A stretch of DNA of 64,000 nt from Stichopus chloronotus (lineage: Eukaryota > Echinodermata > Holothuroidea > Aspidochirotida > Stichopodidae). The stretch lies in assembly GCA_021234535.1 (NCBI GenBank), contig CM037840.1, forward strand, positions 1,673,801 to 1,737,800, given 5' to 3'. The notes below the pieces were generated by a model. It worked only from the letters and a program-made list of their open reading frames with translations, was not told the DNA's origin and made no database searches. A program made the position numbers and the translations under genes. Numbering within the stretch: the stretch's first letter is position 1; each line of letters begins with the position of its first letter. Shown here in pieces: positions 13,101 to 28,100 of this stretch.

Positions 13101-16100
13101 TGCATTTAACATTGGAAAATATTAAAAATAGCCTTAAATTCCATCAAACTCTGTCAAAGATTGACCAGTTTACAGGGATATTAGTGTCTCACAGCTATAT
13201 TATGAATAAACAGTGGCTAAGTATGCAAATTTGTGACATCAAGATATGGACTCCTATGTTATGTCTTATGTTAATTTTTGTTTATGTAACCTTTATTTCA
13301 AGGACATTTGAGAATTTTATACGCCTGGAGTGTTTTGTTTTGTAAGCATGTATTTTCTAATTCAAAAATATTGATATCACTTACCAACATAAAACTCAGT
13401 AATTAAGTAATTAACAGGCAAAATTTTTAGCTTAACAAAAGAAATACTGACACTGTGCAATGCTCCACATCATCTGTTTTGCATTTTTTTCAACTTTGAA
13501 AAGTCATATCTCAAAAATGGAATAAGATGTAAACATAATTCCAACAGATTTTCACTCAGGTTTTTTCTTTGCAACTCCTGAATGAAGGGTGCTCTTTTCC
13601 TAGAAGCATGTCACACAACCTTTTTAACTAGATGTGCACAATCTATGACTGCATGGACATGCAACAGCCTGGGCCAAATGGAGGCCTAGCCAAGGATGCC
13701 AATTGTAGCACAAGCTACATTACATTTTGAATATATCTAAACCGAATGGTAAATCAACGAGAACACACGTATGGGTTGTGGTTTTGGTGATGTCATTTTT
13801 TCATGACTATGACACATTGAATAAAGTGAGTACTATGTGTCGCATGGTTGGTCTTAAGATGCTATGTTACAGTAATTCATATTGTCCCAAATGGAAATGT
13901 GTATGATGATAACTGATAACCATCACATCTCAACAGTCTATATACTAGATAGAAGATATACCCAACCTTCCTGCCGTGAGGTGCTATATCTACATAGGGT
14001 CCACAAATTGACCTTTGTTGATCCAACTGGCTTCAAACAAATAATACAGCCTTTTTGCATTCAGTATGGCACACCACTACATTTACATGACAGATATGCA
14101 TTTAATCTCTTCAGTTATATCGTGTTTACATGGTTTCACAGCTTGATTCTGTTGATGCTGAATGGCCTTTGCTACCGACCAAAGACAATAACTTTCATGT
14201 ACCAAAGTACACATACATACCAAAAATGACATCTGTCCAGCTCCCCTGTTTGACCCCAAGTGACCCCATTTGACCCTTTTGATCTCCACCACTCATTATT
14301 TTGATATGTCTATCAGGTTGTTCCCCTCCATATGTTAATATGTTTTGTTAAGTTGTTCCCCTTGTTGTTTTGATTGGTAACATTTTTTTACACCAATTTT
14401 GTTCATTTCAGTCTTCCCAAACCCAGTCTGCTGCCTCATGGGTTAAGATTGCAGAGTATATGGCTCATCGGGAGGACAGCCAGGCCCACCGTAACAAGAA
14501 ATCGGACCAGCTTTGGGTCGCTTGTGAGGCCACTCGACTTATCAGTGGCCTCTTGGATGGAGTGAGAGTTTATTACTCAAAATATATCTGACTATTTCTG
14601 CTGAAAATAGTCTGTAATCGTGATCTATGCAAATTTAAAAACCAGCACAGTCAGATTGTATCTAGGAGAAATTGTACAACATTGCCCAAATTTTGCATAG
14701 CTATATTATCATGGATTGCTACCCCTTCCATTGCATTGTATTGTACTCACATTTAATGTAAAAAAGAGGAAGAAAAAATTCAAAGTAAATAAATGGTTAG
14801 TACATACAATGCTAGAAGCTTAAGCTTCTCTTTCAATAAATATATACATGTACACAAATATCTCTTTTAATTTTCAGAAGAGAAAGTGAACCAATAAAAA
14901 GAATACCATATTTGACCCCTCTCTGTCACCTAAGAAGGAGTTCACATATGCTGTAATGTTGGTAAAATATGTTATATATTTAAGTCCAGACTGTGCATAA
15001 CATACAGATTAAACCAAGTTGACCTAACAGTCATTGTCAAGTTCGAAGCATAATACATCACTGATGAAGTCACTTTTCTTTTGTTTTCTTAACATTTATC
15101 ATGCCTTCAGTCTACCACTCCCCAAATTGTTTCATCTGTGCCATCCTCCAGCTCAGGGACATCACTCTCTTCCACAGAACCTCTCTCATCTGATCAGGTA
15201 TTTGAACTTGCTTCAAGTCGATTTTCAGCTCATGATTACACTCCTCAAAAATCAAACAACTGTTGCACTTGTAAATAAGGTGCAGCGTGAAATCTTAACC
15301 GTCAAATGGTAACAAGAAAGATGAATAAAAATGTTTCTGACTGTACAAGAGTAGGCATGAAAGATTTTTAGCTAATATTTTGTATTATCACGCTTGCTTT
15401 AATATTCACATGAATGCTTTAAGTTTTGACTTTGATGCTTACTTTGCGTTTTTTACTCTTTATCCAGATAGCTTTAAATTTTATTGAATTTTTTGCACCA
15501 TGAACAGAACCTTCAAAAGCAAAGTAATTGCTTTGTAAATAATACATAATGAACTTAAGTTTACTTTTAAAGTGATTGTGTGTAACCACATAAAACAATT
15601 AATCTGATTTACCTGACTCAAAATTCTGTATGATGTATAAAAATATTCATTCCTTTCCTACCACTAACAGTCCTTTCCAAAATAATTTGGTTTAGAAATC
15701 CTTCTTTGACCTTTTCTTTTTACTACTAAAGGAAATACAGTAAGGCATTTACAATACACCAACATGGCATGTACAAAGAAATCAGTTTTAATCATTGTTA
15801 AACCATTCAGTCTCATCAGTAAACATTGGCAAAAGGTTTATCTCATCAAAACATTATGCTTTTATTTATGGAAGATACATCATTAAAATTTTAGAAAGTT
15901 GATTGAACAACTTATTCTTCAAGAACAGTATAAAGTTAATTTCTATTCCTGAGAAAATGGTTTCATATAGAGGAGACTACTGTCCTTCCCTATGTGGATT
16001 ATTTAATCATTACTACAAATATTGTTTTTAAAGATATGTTTGCCTTATTTCTCTTTAATGAATCTGCAATATGCCTAAAAGAAATATTTGATTTGATTTC

Positions 16101-19100
16101 TAATAAAAAGCATCCTATCTTACATGAATGATATATCCCAAAGGTCATAAAAAGGCGACAAAAAGAAAGCCTTATCCTGAGGAAATAACACTTTCTAAAA
16201 AGGTTTCTGATTGATCCAATTGATAAATCATAAAAAACAAACAAATCTAATATATGAAGCTTGGATTCATATATGTATAGAACTACCACTTTCAGATATA
16301 TAATGAAATATTTTATGAATTGTGTTTGACCATTGATCTTAGATGGGTGTCAGTATGCTGTGTCAGTATGCTATGTCAGTATGCTGTGTCAGTATGCTGT
16401 GTCAGTATGTTGTGTCAGTATGCTGTGTCAGTATGCTGTGTCAGTGTGTGTCAGTATGCTGTGTCAGTGTGTGTGTCAGTATGCTGTGTCAGTATGCTGT
16501 GTCAGTGTGTTTGTCAATATGCTGTGTCAGTATGCTGTGTCAGTGTGTGTGTCAGTATGCTGTGTCAGTATGCTGTGTCAGTGTGTGTGTCAGTATGCTG
16601 TGTCAGTATGCTGTGTCAGTGTGCCGTGTCAGTGTGCCGTGTCAGTGTGTGTGTCAGTATGCTGGTCAGTATGCTGTGTCAGTGTGTGTGTCAGTATGCT
16701 GTGTCAGTGTGTGTGTCAGTATGCTGTGTCAGTGTGTGTGTCAGTATGCTGTGTCAGTGTGTGTGTCAGTATGCTGTGTCAGTGTGTGTGTCAGTATGCT
16801 GTGTCAGTCTGCTGTTTCAGTGTGCTGTGTCAGTGTGCCGTGTCAGTGTGCCGTGTCAGTATGTGTGTCAGTATGCTGTGTCAGTATGTGTGTCAGTATG
16901 CTGTGTCAGTATGCTGTGTCAGTATGCTGTGATAATACGGCAACATTGATCTGCCTAGACTACATATTATCCACCTTAAAATGTTAATGCCTACTGCTTC
17001 TCAAATTAAAATGTCTCTTGACTCATTAGTCGATATTCCATGAAGCCCTGGAAACTGGGCCAATTATGAAAAAAACTCAACCAAAAACAGTTAATGACAG
17101 CATAAAGGTCGCATGGAGAAACTAGAGTCTATGAGATGGGTTACCAGCTCATAGCTCATAGGCTAAATACAGATCTTTAGATCTTCTTACCCCACCCGGA
17201 TGCCAGTTGTACACCATAACGAACCCCCCACCCTCCTGAGTTGCAGTGTAAGATTCACTAACCAACTATCACTTGAATATCAGAAGGCAGGCAAGACTTA
17301 GTACAGGTTAAGGGTCAATATGGCCATCAAAACAGCTAAGTCGGCAATGATGTTTCTCTCGGTATACTGTCTTAGAATGATATAACAAAGAAAAACCTCT
17401 ATATAACTGGTCTGGAGACATGAATGGTGTGATACCAGTAAACGCAGTGTGTCATGACATATGTAGTAGGAGGATACTGTCTACATATGGTCTCACTTAT
17501 ATTTCTCATTTCTTTCTTGTTTTCCCTTAATAAAGTGTATTCCACCATCATTATCATCATCACCATCTACAACAACACTGCAGACAGAGGCGGCAACTGT
17601 AAGTATATATTTTTGTCTTTCATCCTCTTTTTTGGAAGAAGTCAACAATTTAGTGAAAAATGAAAAAAAGGGTGTATCTTGTTGGTGTTTGCTTGTATTT
17701 ATCATCTGTCAATGCATTACTTTGACAGATGACCAAAGACCCCATCACTTATCTGCTAAATTGAACCGTGTTTGTCAGATGCAAATTGAAAATATATATC
17801 TATATCTATACATATGTCGATGGGTTTATCTGAGCGCGTGTATACGTAGCAATGCGTATACGCGCTTCATATGTTTACCTCAATTGAGGTAAACCCATAG
17901 GAACAGCCTAATATTTCAATGAACTTCACATCCTTGTGAAGTGTCATCACTTTTTCTAAGGAAAAATTGCCATTTTCTTCAATAATTCCATCTCAGATTA
18001 AGAAACAATACTTAAGAGGAAGAGATTTTTTCACTTAAAAATAGCTTAATATATCGGGAATATATATCGGGAATATATAACAGATATATGTATAGGATGA
18101 TTCGCTGTACATATGTTTACTCAAACTTTATGCGTCAAATTCAACCACATACGCCTATATGTATGTAAGAAACATTGGGGTTAGCCTTATTACAATTCAT
18201 ATTTCATCATGTGCTGATATCACTTTTGTTTATATCAATTAAGTGAAAATACTATCTTTTATTTTTCACACTTATTTATTTGTAATCTTCAAATTATCAT
18301 ATAACGCCACCACATATCCAAAGTTCAGACAATTCAACTTTCACGTGGGAAATTCTAAGTGATGCAGAGAATGCATAATGCGCGTATATCATTACTGCGT
18401 ACACTTGGATACAATGAACCTTAGAGCTGTCACGAAGTATATGTCATGCCATCACTCATATCACTTGGATTTTTGATCTAAGTCTGGGGCATTCCATAGA
18501 CAGTAAGTATGATTTCTTTTTTCACAATATTTCAATAAAGAACCATTAAATGAAATCCTAAGTATTGTGCAATTTCATGCTGATCAATGCCGTCAGTGTA
18601 AATCTAGTGCATGTGCTAGGCCTGACATAGGTCGAGGGAGAGGTAAAAGTATACATCCTTGGCAAAATTCGTTGTCGTACATCCAAGCTACACATATGCC
18701 TTCTTCTTAAGTAAAATTTTGATTTGCGGTATCTTAATTGAATTTAGTCAGTTTTCCTATTGCAATGTAAAGCAACAGTTATACTACATCCATGCCTAAC
18801 TAGAGGATATCGTAATAATTAAATCGCACGTAGCTAGCCTTAGAGACATGTACAACAACTGCGTACAACAGAATCTAATTACATCAAACTACGGACATGT
18901 TGGCAATACATTGTGCTACTGTTAGCTAATCTAAAAGTGCCTAAAGGTAGTGGTTGCTAATTGTGGTCTAACAGTCCGACATGCGAATGCATTCATTCCG
19001 TATGTGCATGTATGTATTTTAGTTGGGTTGCTAGTGTCTATTCGCACTAGCATCTTTGGATGCGCAAACAATGTGAAATAAGGTTCATCATTCTCTGTAA

Positions 19101-22100
19101 TTCATGTAGAGAGAGCGATCTGGGTTGATGGTCTTCATGATCAACAGAACTTACATAAAATGATACCCTGTTATTTCATTGACTATAGTATGTTAAGTAA
19201 AAACGTCTTAGGTAATGATTCTTTGTTGTGGGTAGTAGGCGGCCTACTGAGTTCGTATACTATGAGGAGCATTTGGGCCCAATGACAAAGTAATTAGTAG
19301 GCCTAATTATGTTAGTGGTGCTGTTGACATTTTGCTAGCAGTTGCAGGCCTAGGGGCTATGCGGACCACTTCTAATCGGTGAAGACATTGTGAGGTAGGC
19401 TTATAGAGGCTTTCGCACCTAACATCTCTATTCGTAACTTGGATGGAAACTACAGACAATTCGAGAAGCAATCTCATCACCTTACGTTATGCCTAAGCGT
19501 ATTGTTGTTTTCCATCAAGTAAGGGGAATAGTTGTGTCCCCATGTATCAGTTATCATGGGCACGTCACTGCAAAATCAGTTGTGCGTGGAAATTATGTTT
19601 TATAGAAAGCCTAACATACCCCCCAAGCTTAAAGTTTTGTGCAATGTGTGGTCCATACAGTACTGCAAACATGGTTTGTCTACATTCTGCCTGAAGATGA
19701 CCTCAAGTGACCTTTGGCATTCACTCAAACAATCCCAATCTTCATATGTCTTACCCACACAGACTTCGAACTGTCCTGCAAGTTCACTTCAAAAGCTAGG
19801 GTGTTCAGAAGCACTTTACATTATGACTTCTGATGATTCCAGATAACCTTTGACCTACAAGAAAACCCTCACAATCTCATTTACTCAAATTGCAGTACAT
19901 ATCCAAGACTGAAGATCATACCTGTAGAACTTATTGTTTCTGAGATACTGCAGACACAGTTTGTCTACATTTTGCCTGCTGGTGGCCTCAGATGACCTTT
20001 GACCCCCATAAAAAACAATAGGGTTTTTCCACTTAATATGGTACATCTATGTATCAAGTTTGAGAACTGTCAGAGTTTCTCTTCTTGAGATATCCTGATA
20101 ACAAGATTTTAAGTGTTTGACCTCTGGTGACCTCAGATTACCTTTGACCTCATCAAAAACAAGAGTACGTCTGAAAAGCCTGTAGTTGAAATCTCATGTG
20201 TAATGGGGTGGAAGAACATATATTTTTTCGAAAATTTATGGTAATGGTACAGTCCGAATCTGAATTGAGCTAATGATATTGACAATACTGCAGAGGGGAA
20301 GAAGTTTGTTTACGAGAAGAACACATTTAAAAACTTTAGAAGTTCGCGGCATTTTCTTAAATGGCTTCTTACCCAACCAAATTTTTCGATGGAAAGTGCA
20401 ATTCAATGTTAAATCTCTGTTAGATTTCGTATCTGGACATATTTTACTGTAAATTTCACTTTTGTATGTTATCTTTTAAAAAGAGGCCAGTCAGCCAGTA
20501 GAGAGAGGTATTGAATTTCTTTGGAATGAGGCAGTTGCCTTGATATGTGCCTGGGGCACTGAAAACCGGAATGGCAGTGGGATTAAAGGGCGCTTTTTCA
20601 CGTCATTGACATGATATTGATGTTGGCAAGTTAATAGTCAAAGATCTTGTAAGGGACTTTACATTATGACTTCTGATGATTCCAGATAACCTTTGACCTA
20701 CAAGAAAACCCTCACAATCTCATTTACTTATCAATATAGGCCTTGAATTTGGAGGCCTGCGAGTGCGATTGCACACCACCACTCACCTTAAATCACAGTG
20801 AGGAGTGTGATTTCTTGCACATCTTGATAGAGAATGGGTACTTTGGTAAATCAATAGAAGTTAGTGTAAATCACCTGCCACACTAATTACTGAGGAGTAA
20901 TTTGAAGCCAACCTGGAAAATTTAAAACCATAGCTTGATGAAACAGTGTGCAATTAGTGCAACATACCTTTTCCACACTGGCTCATTAATGACTTCAAAA
21001 CTCCTTCCAGACGTCGTCTACTCATCAAGTGATACCAATGATAAGAGGTTGAAGTTCCATCAATATTCCTTTGCTTAGATATCTCCCATAATGGGTTTTC
21101 ATATTCATACTTTATGCTCTGGTGACCTCAAATGAACTTTGACCTCCATCAAAACAATGGGGATCGTCTTCTCACAATGGACAATCAACACACCAAGATT
21201 GAAGTTTGAGCACCTTTTCCCTTTTTGAGATCTCGTGTTTACAAGGCAGGGCATCACATGCACACACACGGTATCACCACTGCATAAATTCCTTGCCTTC
21301 CTTTCTCAACGAATTAAAAATGTTAATACACACAGCAAATTCCTTGTGATACTTAAGCTTTAAAAGGAATTTTCAATGACGTCAAAAATATTTTAACAAT
21401 TACAAACATAGTGTCAGTATATATTACTGAATAAAAATTGTTTGTTGTAATAGTATTATAGTATTGTATGAACATGCAGATGGACTTTTGCAGTACAAAT
21501 CAACAGGTGATTTATGTAAAACATCACAGTATTTTGTTTCTTATATCATTACAGAATACTTTGGGAGCTAACATGCAACCACTGCTACCAATGGATGTAC
21601 TCAGCAATTCAACTTTTGCTGGACTTCTAAAGGTAACAAAGCTAAACTTTGACTATAAACAAAAGGCTGAGTGACTTCTTGTGGCTAATATGTGTATGTT
21701 CATACACACGGCTGATTCTAGATCTCGATTCAAGTAACTGTTATGTATGTACATATCATAAAGGTAAAATAAAATGAGCAGAAGGGCACTATGGTTCCTT
21801 TCATGAAGATTATTTTAACTGTACCAAATTAGTCATATAACAGTACATGTAATAGTTTAATCAACTGTTAATAATAAAATTGATCGCAATTCAGGTATCA
21901 TATGAGCCACATAGTGTACACATTCCTTGTTATCTTCTTACATTTACCATAGAAAAAGATAATAGTGACAAGTTAGGCATCACTTATGACATACGAACAC
22001 ATTCCTTGTTATCTTCTTAAGTTTATACCATTATCTTACAGGTTGCTGAAATAGAAAAGGATAAACCCAAAGAAGATGATGACAAAGAGGTTAGTGACTA

Positions 22101-25100
22101 CTGAGTAACATTGTATAATTCCTTAAATATCTGGTACAAATATTAAGTTAATTTGCCCCTATAGATATATATCAATATAGGCCTTGCATTTTGAGGCCTG
22201 CAAGTGCGATTGCACACCACAACTCACCTTAAATCACATGTGAGAAGTTTGATTCCTTGCACACCTTGATAGAGAATGGGTACTTTGGTAAATCTATTGA
22301 AGTTTAGTGCAACAAAACACCTGCCACACTCGTTAAAAGTCTTAAAAAGTCTTACATACCTTGCAAGTTAGAGTTTGTGCAATGTGTAGTCCATGATACA
22401 CTGCAAACATGTTTTGTGTATAGTTTCGCCTGCAGATGACCTCTGGTGACCTTTGGCATCCACCAAAATCAATCCCAGTCAAGATCTCTAAATACTCTAC
22501 CCAAACACTGACTTTGGACTGTCAGGCTGGCACATTCCCTTCAAAAGATAGAGTGTTCACAAGCTTTTTACATTATGACTTCTGATGACCCTGGATGACC
22601 TTTGACCAACAAGAATACCCTCACAATCTCACTTACTGTACTTAAAGGGCAGTACATACCACCCAAGTTTGAAAATGATGCAACTTGCCCTTTCTGACAT
22701 ACTGCAAACATAGTTTGTACACATTCTGCCTGATGATCTCAGATGACCTTTGACCTTCACCAAAAACAATCCCAACGGAGATCCTCATATGTTTATCAAC
22801 ACACCAACTTTTAGCTACCGTGCACTTTCTCTACAAAAGCTAGAGCGTTCATGAGATTTTGTCTCACACACATACCTACACACGCGCACAGCTTTACATT
22901 ACATACAGAATGAGGACTCCATTGAATTTTCCTTTGTAGTTTCTTCCCGTACCCTAACCTTAACAATAGACTCCCCAATTGTTGTTTCTCTGAGGACTTG
23001 AAAGTTCAATAGAATTTTCTCCGAGGACCTGAAATTCTTTTGTTCAGGTCCTCCGAAAGTACTACAATACAAGGGCATGTATGCATGCACATACACCAAA
23101 TCACCATCACAAAGATTCCTTGCCTGCCTTCAGCAAGAGATCAGAAACAATGGGGCACACCTTCTCAGTATGGTGAACATACATACCAAGTTTTACTTTC
23201 ATCTGACTTTCCCCTGTTGTGTTAGAGAAACAAGCATGTGTGACAAGCACACAAACCCACAGACACACCAACCTGACTGTATCTGTAGGTTCCTTTGCTG
23301 ATGCAAGGAACCAAAAATTGAAAGCTCTTAAAACAATCGTTGAGCAAGAGTACAGTAGATAAGATATCTAGGTAGATTAGACAGACTAGATAACTCCCAA
23401 ATGTCATTGCAATACCACACTACCTTTAGTAGCTCTTGGTAACTAGTGCAGTGCAAGTGCATTAACAAAGTAAGATCAATAAAATTAATGTGCAGTTTTG
23501 AGCTGAGTGTTCTGTTCTAATGCAGGCCTGTGTTTAGAGTGTTAGTTGCAAATTGGTCAATTGCTCTAAACAATCATTTGGAAAATTTTACCCTATTCCT
23601 TGATCCTTGCAGCTTTCGTGTATGCCGGACAGAGACGCAGAGACACAACCGCAAGACAAAGATGGTATGTTGTTACAACTTATTATATCATTGGATGGAT
23701 TATTACTGACCTTTCAACATTGTGTCATTGACTTAATTTGCATTAGTTTTGCAATATCGAGTGCTCTTCGTGGGGAGTCCAAATGTGGTGTAAATTTTTG
23801 TGGTAGAGCAGAGAGAATGCGGTGGGCACTTCAGTGAAATGCTAGCATTTCCTGTTGTATATTTGGGTATTATTTTTTTTCTATGAATTCGAGGAACTCT
23901 AAGTCAGTAAAATTATGTGTACCACTACCATAGTACTACTGTACTGTAAAAACCCTCCATATTGTAACATTTAACACAGAAGGAAACCAAGCTTTCTGAA
24001 TCATTGCATGAAGTGGTCCATATGAATCATTTCTTGTAACTGTAACTTTATTTCAGTCTCATTAAATAAATAGTTAAAATGGAAAAATACAATGAAATAT
24101 GTACTAAAAGAGACTGAGGAGTGACTACAAAAAGCTTTTAAAAGCTTGTCGGGGTAATCACCCCTGGAAAAGAAAGAAACAAAGCTAATCAGTGTACGAA
24201 AACAATAGAGAAAGAGAACAAACAGCAAAGAAAACAAAAAAACAAGGAAAAACAGAGAAACATGAGTATCAGGTGAAATTAATTCTGTTTACAAACTAAA
24301 TGGGATTTACGCTTTTCTTAAAAGTGTTCAAGCATTTGCTGTGTTACACGTAATCAGGGAGGGAATTCCAAATATTTACACCTACAATCTTGGACAAAAT
24401 ACCTTGGGACACCCTGCTCCCCCGTTCAATGTTGGCTGTAGAATTGCTGTTCAAAGTGTACATTCACCCCTATAGCCCAACACTGGAAAGAGGCGCGGGG
24501 TTTCATGTTATCCTCTCACCTAAAATTCAGTATAATATTTGCAAAGTGTCTCAACAATTTTGTTTTTTAGTCTACAAAAAGGGTGCACATTCTGTGTGAC
24601 TGGAGAGTTTGGTAGGAATTAACATCCAACTAAAATTTAAAATAATGCTGGAAAATTGAAGGACAATTATCATGTAACCATCAGAGATGAAAATTGCACC
24701 ACTATAATGGTTAAGATTATACAATGTCAAGATGTTTAACTTGTCAAAGAGGGATGTGCTGTTGTAATAACAGGGTTTGCTCGTGATGAGACGCATACAT
24801 CTTTTCTTGAGGAGAAGCAGAGGTTGGATCCTTGAATCAGCTGATCATGGGCACCAACGCAGATGAAAATCAGAAAAAAATTCACACGACGAGCTGAGTA
24901 AATCAAAGAATCAAAGCTATGGGCTTCGATTAATAATATGACAACCTAAATTATGTACAAGTTGTGGAAGACGCATTTTGCATACCATAGAAGGACACAT
25001 ACTGTATGAGAATAATCATAGTAGTGCGGATATGACACAACATCAATCTTGTACCATCTACCCTGTGTACATTTTGCACAGTTTTGTAAAATGGCTCATA

Positions 25101-28100
25101 TAGCCCATTTGTAGCATACGCCCAAAATCTTGACCACCCCACAAGTAAAGTGATATAACCTCAACGAAGCAACGCCTTCTGTATACTTGCCTAAAAATCC
25201 AATTAACGTACCTAAGTGCTTGTGTCATTCCATTTTTATTTGTAGCAATGATTGTGATTGGCTGAAACTTGGTGTAGCAACAGCTTTACCAATTCTCTCA
25301 AAAGTACTAAAAGCAATGGTCTCTGTCTCCTTTCTCTAGTATATCCAACTATTCCCTTGGGATGGCATGCAAGCATTTGTGATTGTTACAGTAGATACAA
25401 ATGTACATCCATCACAAACAAAAAGCTGCTTGGTATACACTACTTGAAAAATTCACTTGACGTGACTCCTTAAAGAGTTGATTTACAGTACCAGTGTTTA
25501 CAGCATATGTGATACTGCATCTTAAAAGTGTGTCTGACACTGTAGGTACAGCTACCATCAAGATAATTGCCAAACATGTTTCGTCCTATAAGTATGTTTG
25601 GCAAGTATTAGTGTGAGTATGGAGAACTCATGTACAGTAACATAACCATAGAGGGATGGGTGAAAGTATTCACAGGCACTCCTTAAAACTTACATTTTAA
25701 ATTCCCTTGTGTAATGACCTCCCATAATCTCTAGAAGACTGCTGCCCATAACTATACCCCACTATTACATTAGTTCCTTCATGAATTCTAAAATGTATGT
25801 TTTGATCACTTTTACAGATCCACTCCAGTCTGTCTATGATGATGAGAACAGCATGGAATTAGGATCCTCGCCTAAAAATTGTAAGCACTTTTAAAAAGGA
25901 AAATTTAAATATTGTGGGCATTGTCATAGCATTAAGCGACTGAAGCGTCGTCCGTCAGTAGTTAGTGATTTTTTTTTTTATTTCACCTCATGCATATTTC
26001 CAGTGATGACAATATACCAGACAGTTGTTATAAGATGGAGTGACAAAGAAATGTAATCTGCATTTGCACCTCATTGTCCTTTGCTTTACCTTCTTTGTTA
26101 TCTCATTTCCTATTTCTATTCAATACTCTGTGCACCTCATTGTCCTTTGCTTTACCTTCTTTGTTATCTCATTTCCTATTTCTATTCAATACTCTGTGCA
26201 CCTCATTGTCCTTTGCTTTACCTTCTTTGTTATCTCATTTCCTATTTTCATTCAACATTACATCCAGCTGGATGCATGGCACACCTGTTCACATGAGTCT
26301 TTCACTTCAGTGTTTTAATATGTACGAGCATGTTTGGACAAAATACCTTGGGACACCCCACACCCCCGCTCAATGTTGGCTATAGGACTGCTGTTCAAAG
26401 GGTACATTCACTTCTATAGCACAACATTGGAAAGGGGTCCCAAGTTATCCTCTCGCATAAAATTCTGTATTATACTTGCAAAGTATGACAAAGTGTCCCA
26501 ACAATTTTGTCCAAGACTGTAGCTTTTTTCTCTGCAGATTCAAAGTTTGCACTGTGCAAAATGTTATCTAGACTGAAATGTGAAAATTGCTGGTGCATTC
26601 CAGTCACAATTTTAGGATACCCAGCGATCTACACCCTTTATTCACACTAACCAGAAAGCCAAGAGGCTATGTGATTTCTTGCCATTGTTACATGTGAACA
26701 TTGCCCCACTAAGATACTGTGCCCCGAAAAATTGAACGTGACACCCCATCTCAATTCAAGTTCTGGTCTTTTCTGTATACAGCATTCCATATGATGTAGC
26801 AAAGCTGAATCACTACAAAACTTGAAAGCAGTGATAGTAGTTAGAGAGATTTATTACTAATATATATTTGCCTTTTTCTAGTTCTAGTGTAAAAGTTCGA
26901 AATTTAAATTTCACATCATTCACAGAAGTGTTCCTCCAATGTCCTTCCAGGTTCGTAATTGATAACCACAAATTCTGCAGCCAGCACATGGTATACTGTA
27001 TATTGACATTGCTGTTACAAGTTGTATCTTTGAAATCAGGTCATTATGGCCTGTCTTTCCCTTGCTGGATATATTCAAAATATAACTAGAAGAGTTGAAC
27101 TTGCAGGCAAGTACATCGAAGCCCATTGGGACTGTGGAGATGTACGCTGCACCTCTGATTGCAGATCAGCCCTGTAACATGTACTGCTTAGGCTACGAGC
27201 TACAGTGAGATCAATAAACTGTAACACAACTAGGCCTGACCTACAATCTTGAACAAAATTGTTGGGACACTTTGTCGTATGTTGCAAATGCAATACTGAA
27301 TTTTAGGTGAGAGGATAACATGAAACCCCGCGCCACTTTCCAATGTTGCGCTATAGAAGTGAATGTACCCTTTGAACAGCAATCCTACAGCCAACATTGA
27401 ACAGGGGCACGGGGTGTCCTAAGGTATTTTGTCCAAGATTGTAGATGGTACAATGGCACGCACGTACAGCCACGTGAACATGGCACCACAACTCACACGA
27501 AACACCACTACAATGGAAGAAAACTCACACATGCCAAGTAATGCTTGCATTAAAATTAACCTACAAACTCGTTTAAAACTGTAGCGGAAGTAATTCTGTC
27601 TGTAAAGATAGGACTATTTAGTGAAGGAACAGAGGGGACACCACGATAACACTTGTCGTGGTATGGTGGTACGGTGTACATATGCGATATTTACAACAGT
27701 AACTACAACTACCAGGCTAATTGTGCTGACAGACAGTACCGGTTTGAAGCTAGCATGGACAGAGTGATTCTAGGTAGGTGGAAACAACTTGAAACAATCC
27801 AATCAAATCCCCTATTTTCTCTGAGTGAAAGTTGGTAAAATGTCGAAAGGTACTTGGTGTTACACACTATAATAAAATTAAAAGGGTCTTACAAGCAGGC
27901 TAAAATGGCGATTAGCACTTAATAAAGCAACAGAAATGTCTGCGTCACTGTTAACATTCACGATGAATCTGCGTTTCACGTGTGTGCACAAGAACGTGTA
28001 ACGGAACTATTTGTAGGCAGCAACGCAGATAAAAATGATAAAAAAGAAAACACAACGGGTTGGGTAAATCCAAGAATCGAAGCTATGGGTTGCGATTAAC

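Noticed and set aside
16320..16987. Three overlapping plus-strand open frames of about 200-214 codons
   Set aside because: They are products of a 13-mer minisatellite lacking stops in every frame, with no start context, splice support or non-repeat residues.
26040..26385. Three overlapping plus-strand frames with hydrophobic repeats
   Set aside because: They come from a 66-bp tandem repeat; the 'membrane helices' are repeat translation.
26537..26650. Phase-compatible stretch after ttttttctctgcag
   Set aside because: Opens in the right phase after exon 15 but has no usable donor and runs into a stop; it lies just past a MITE end.
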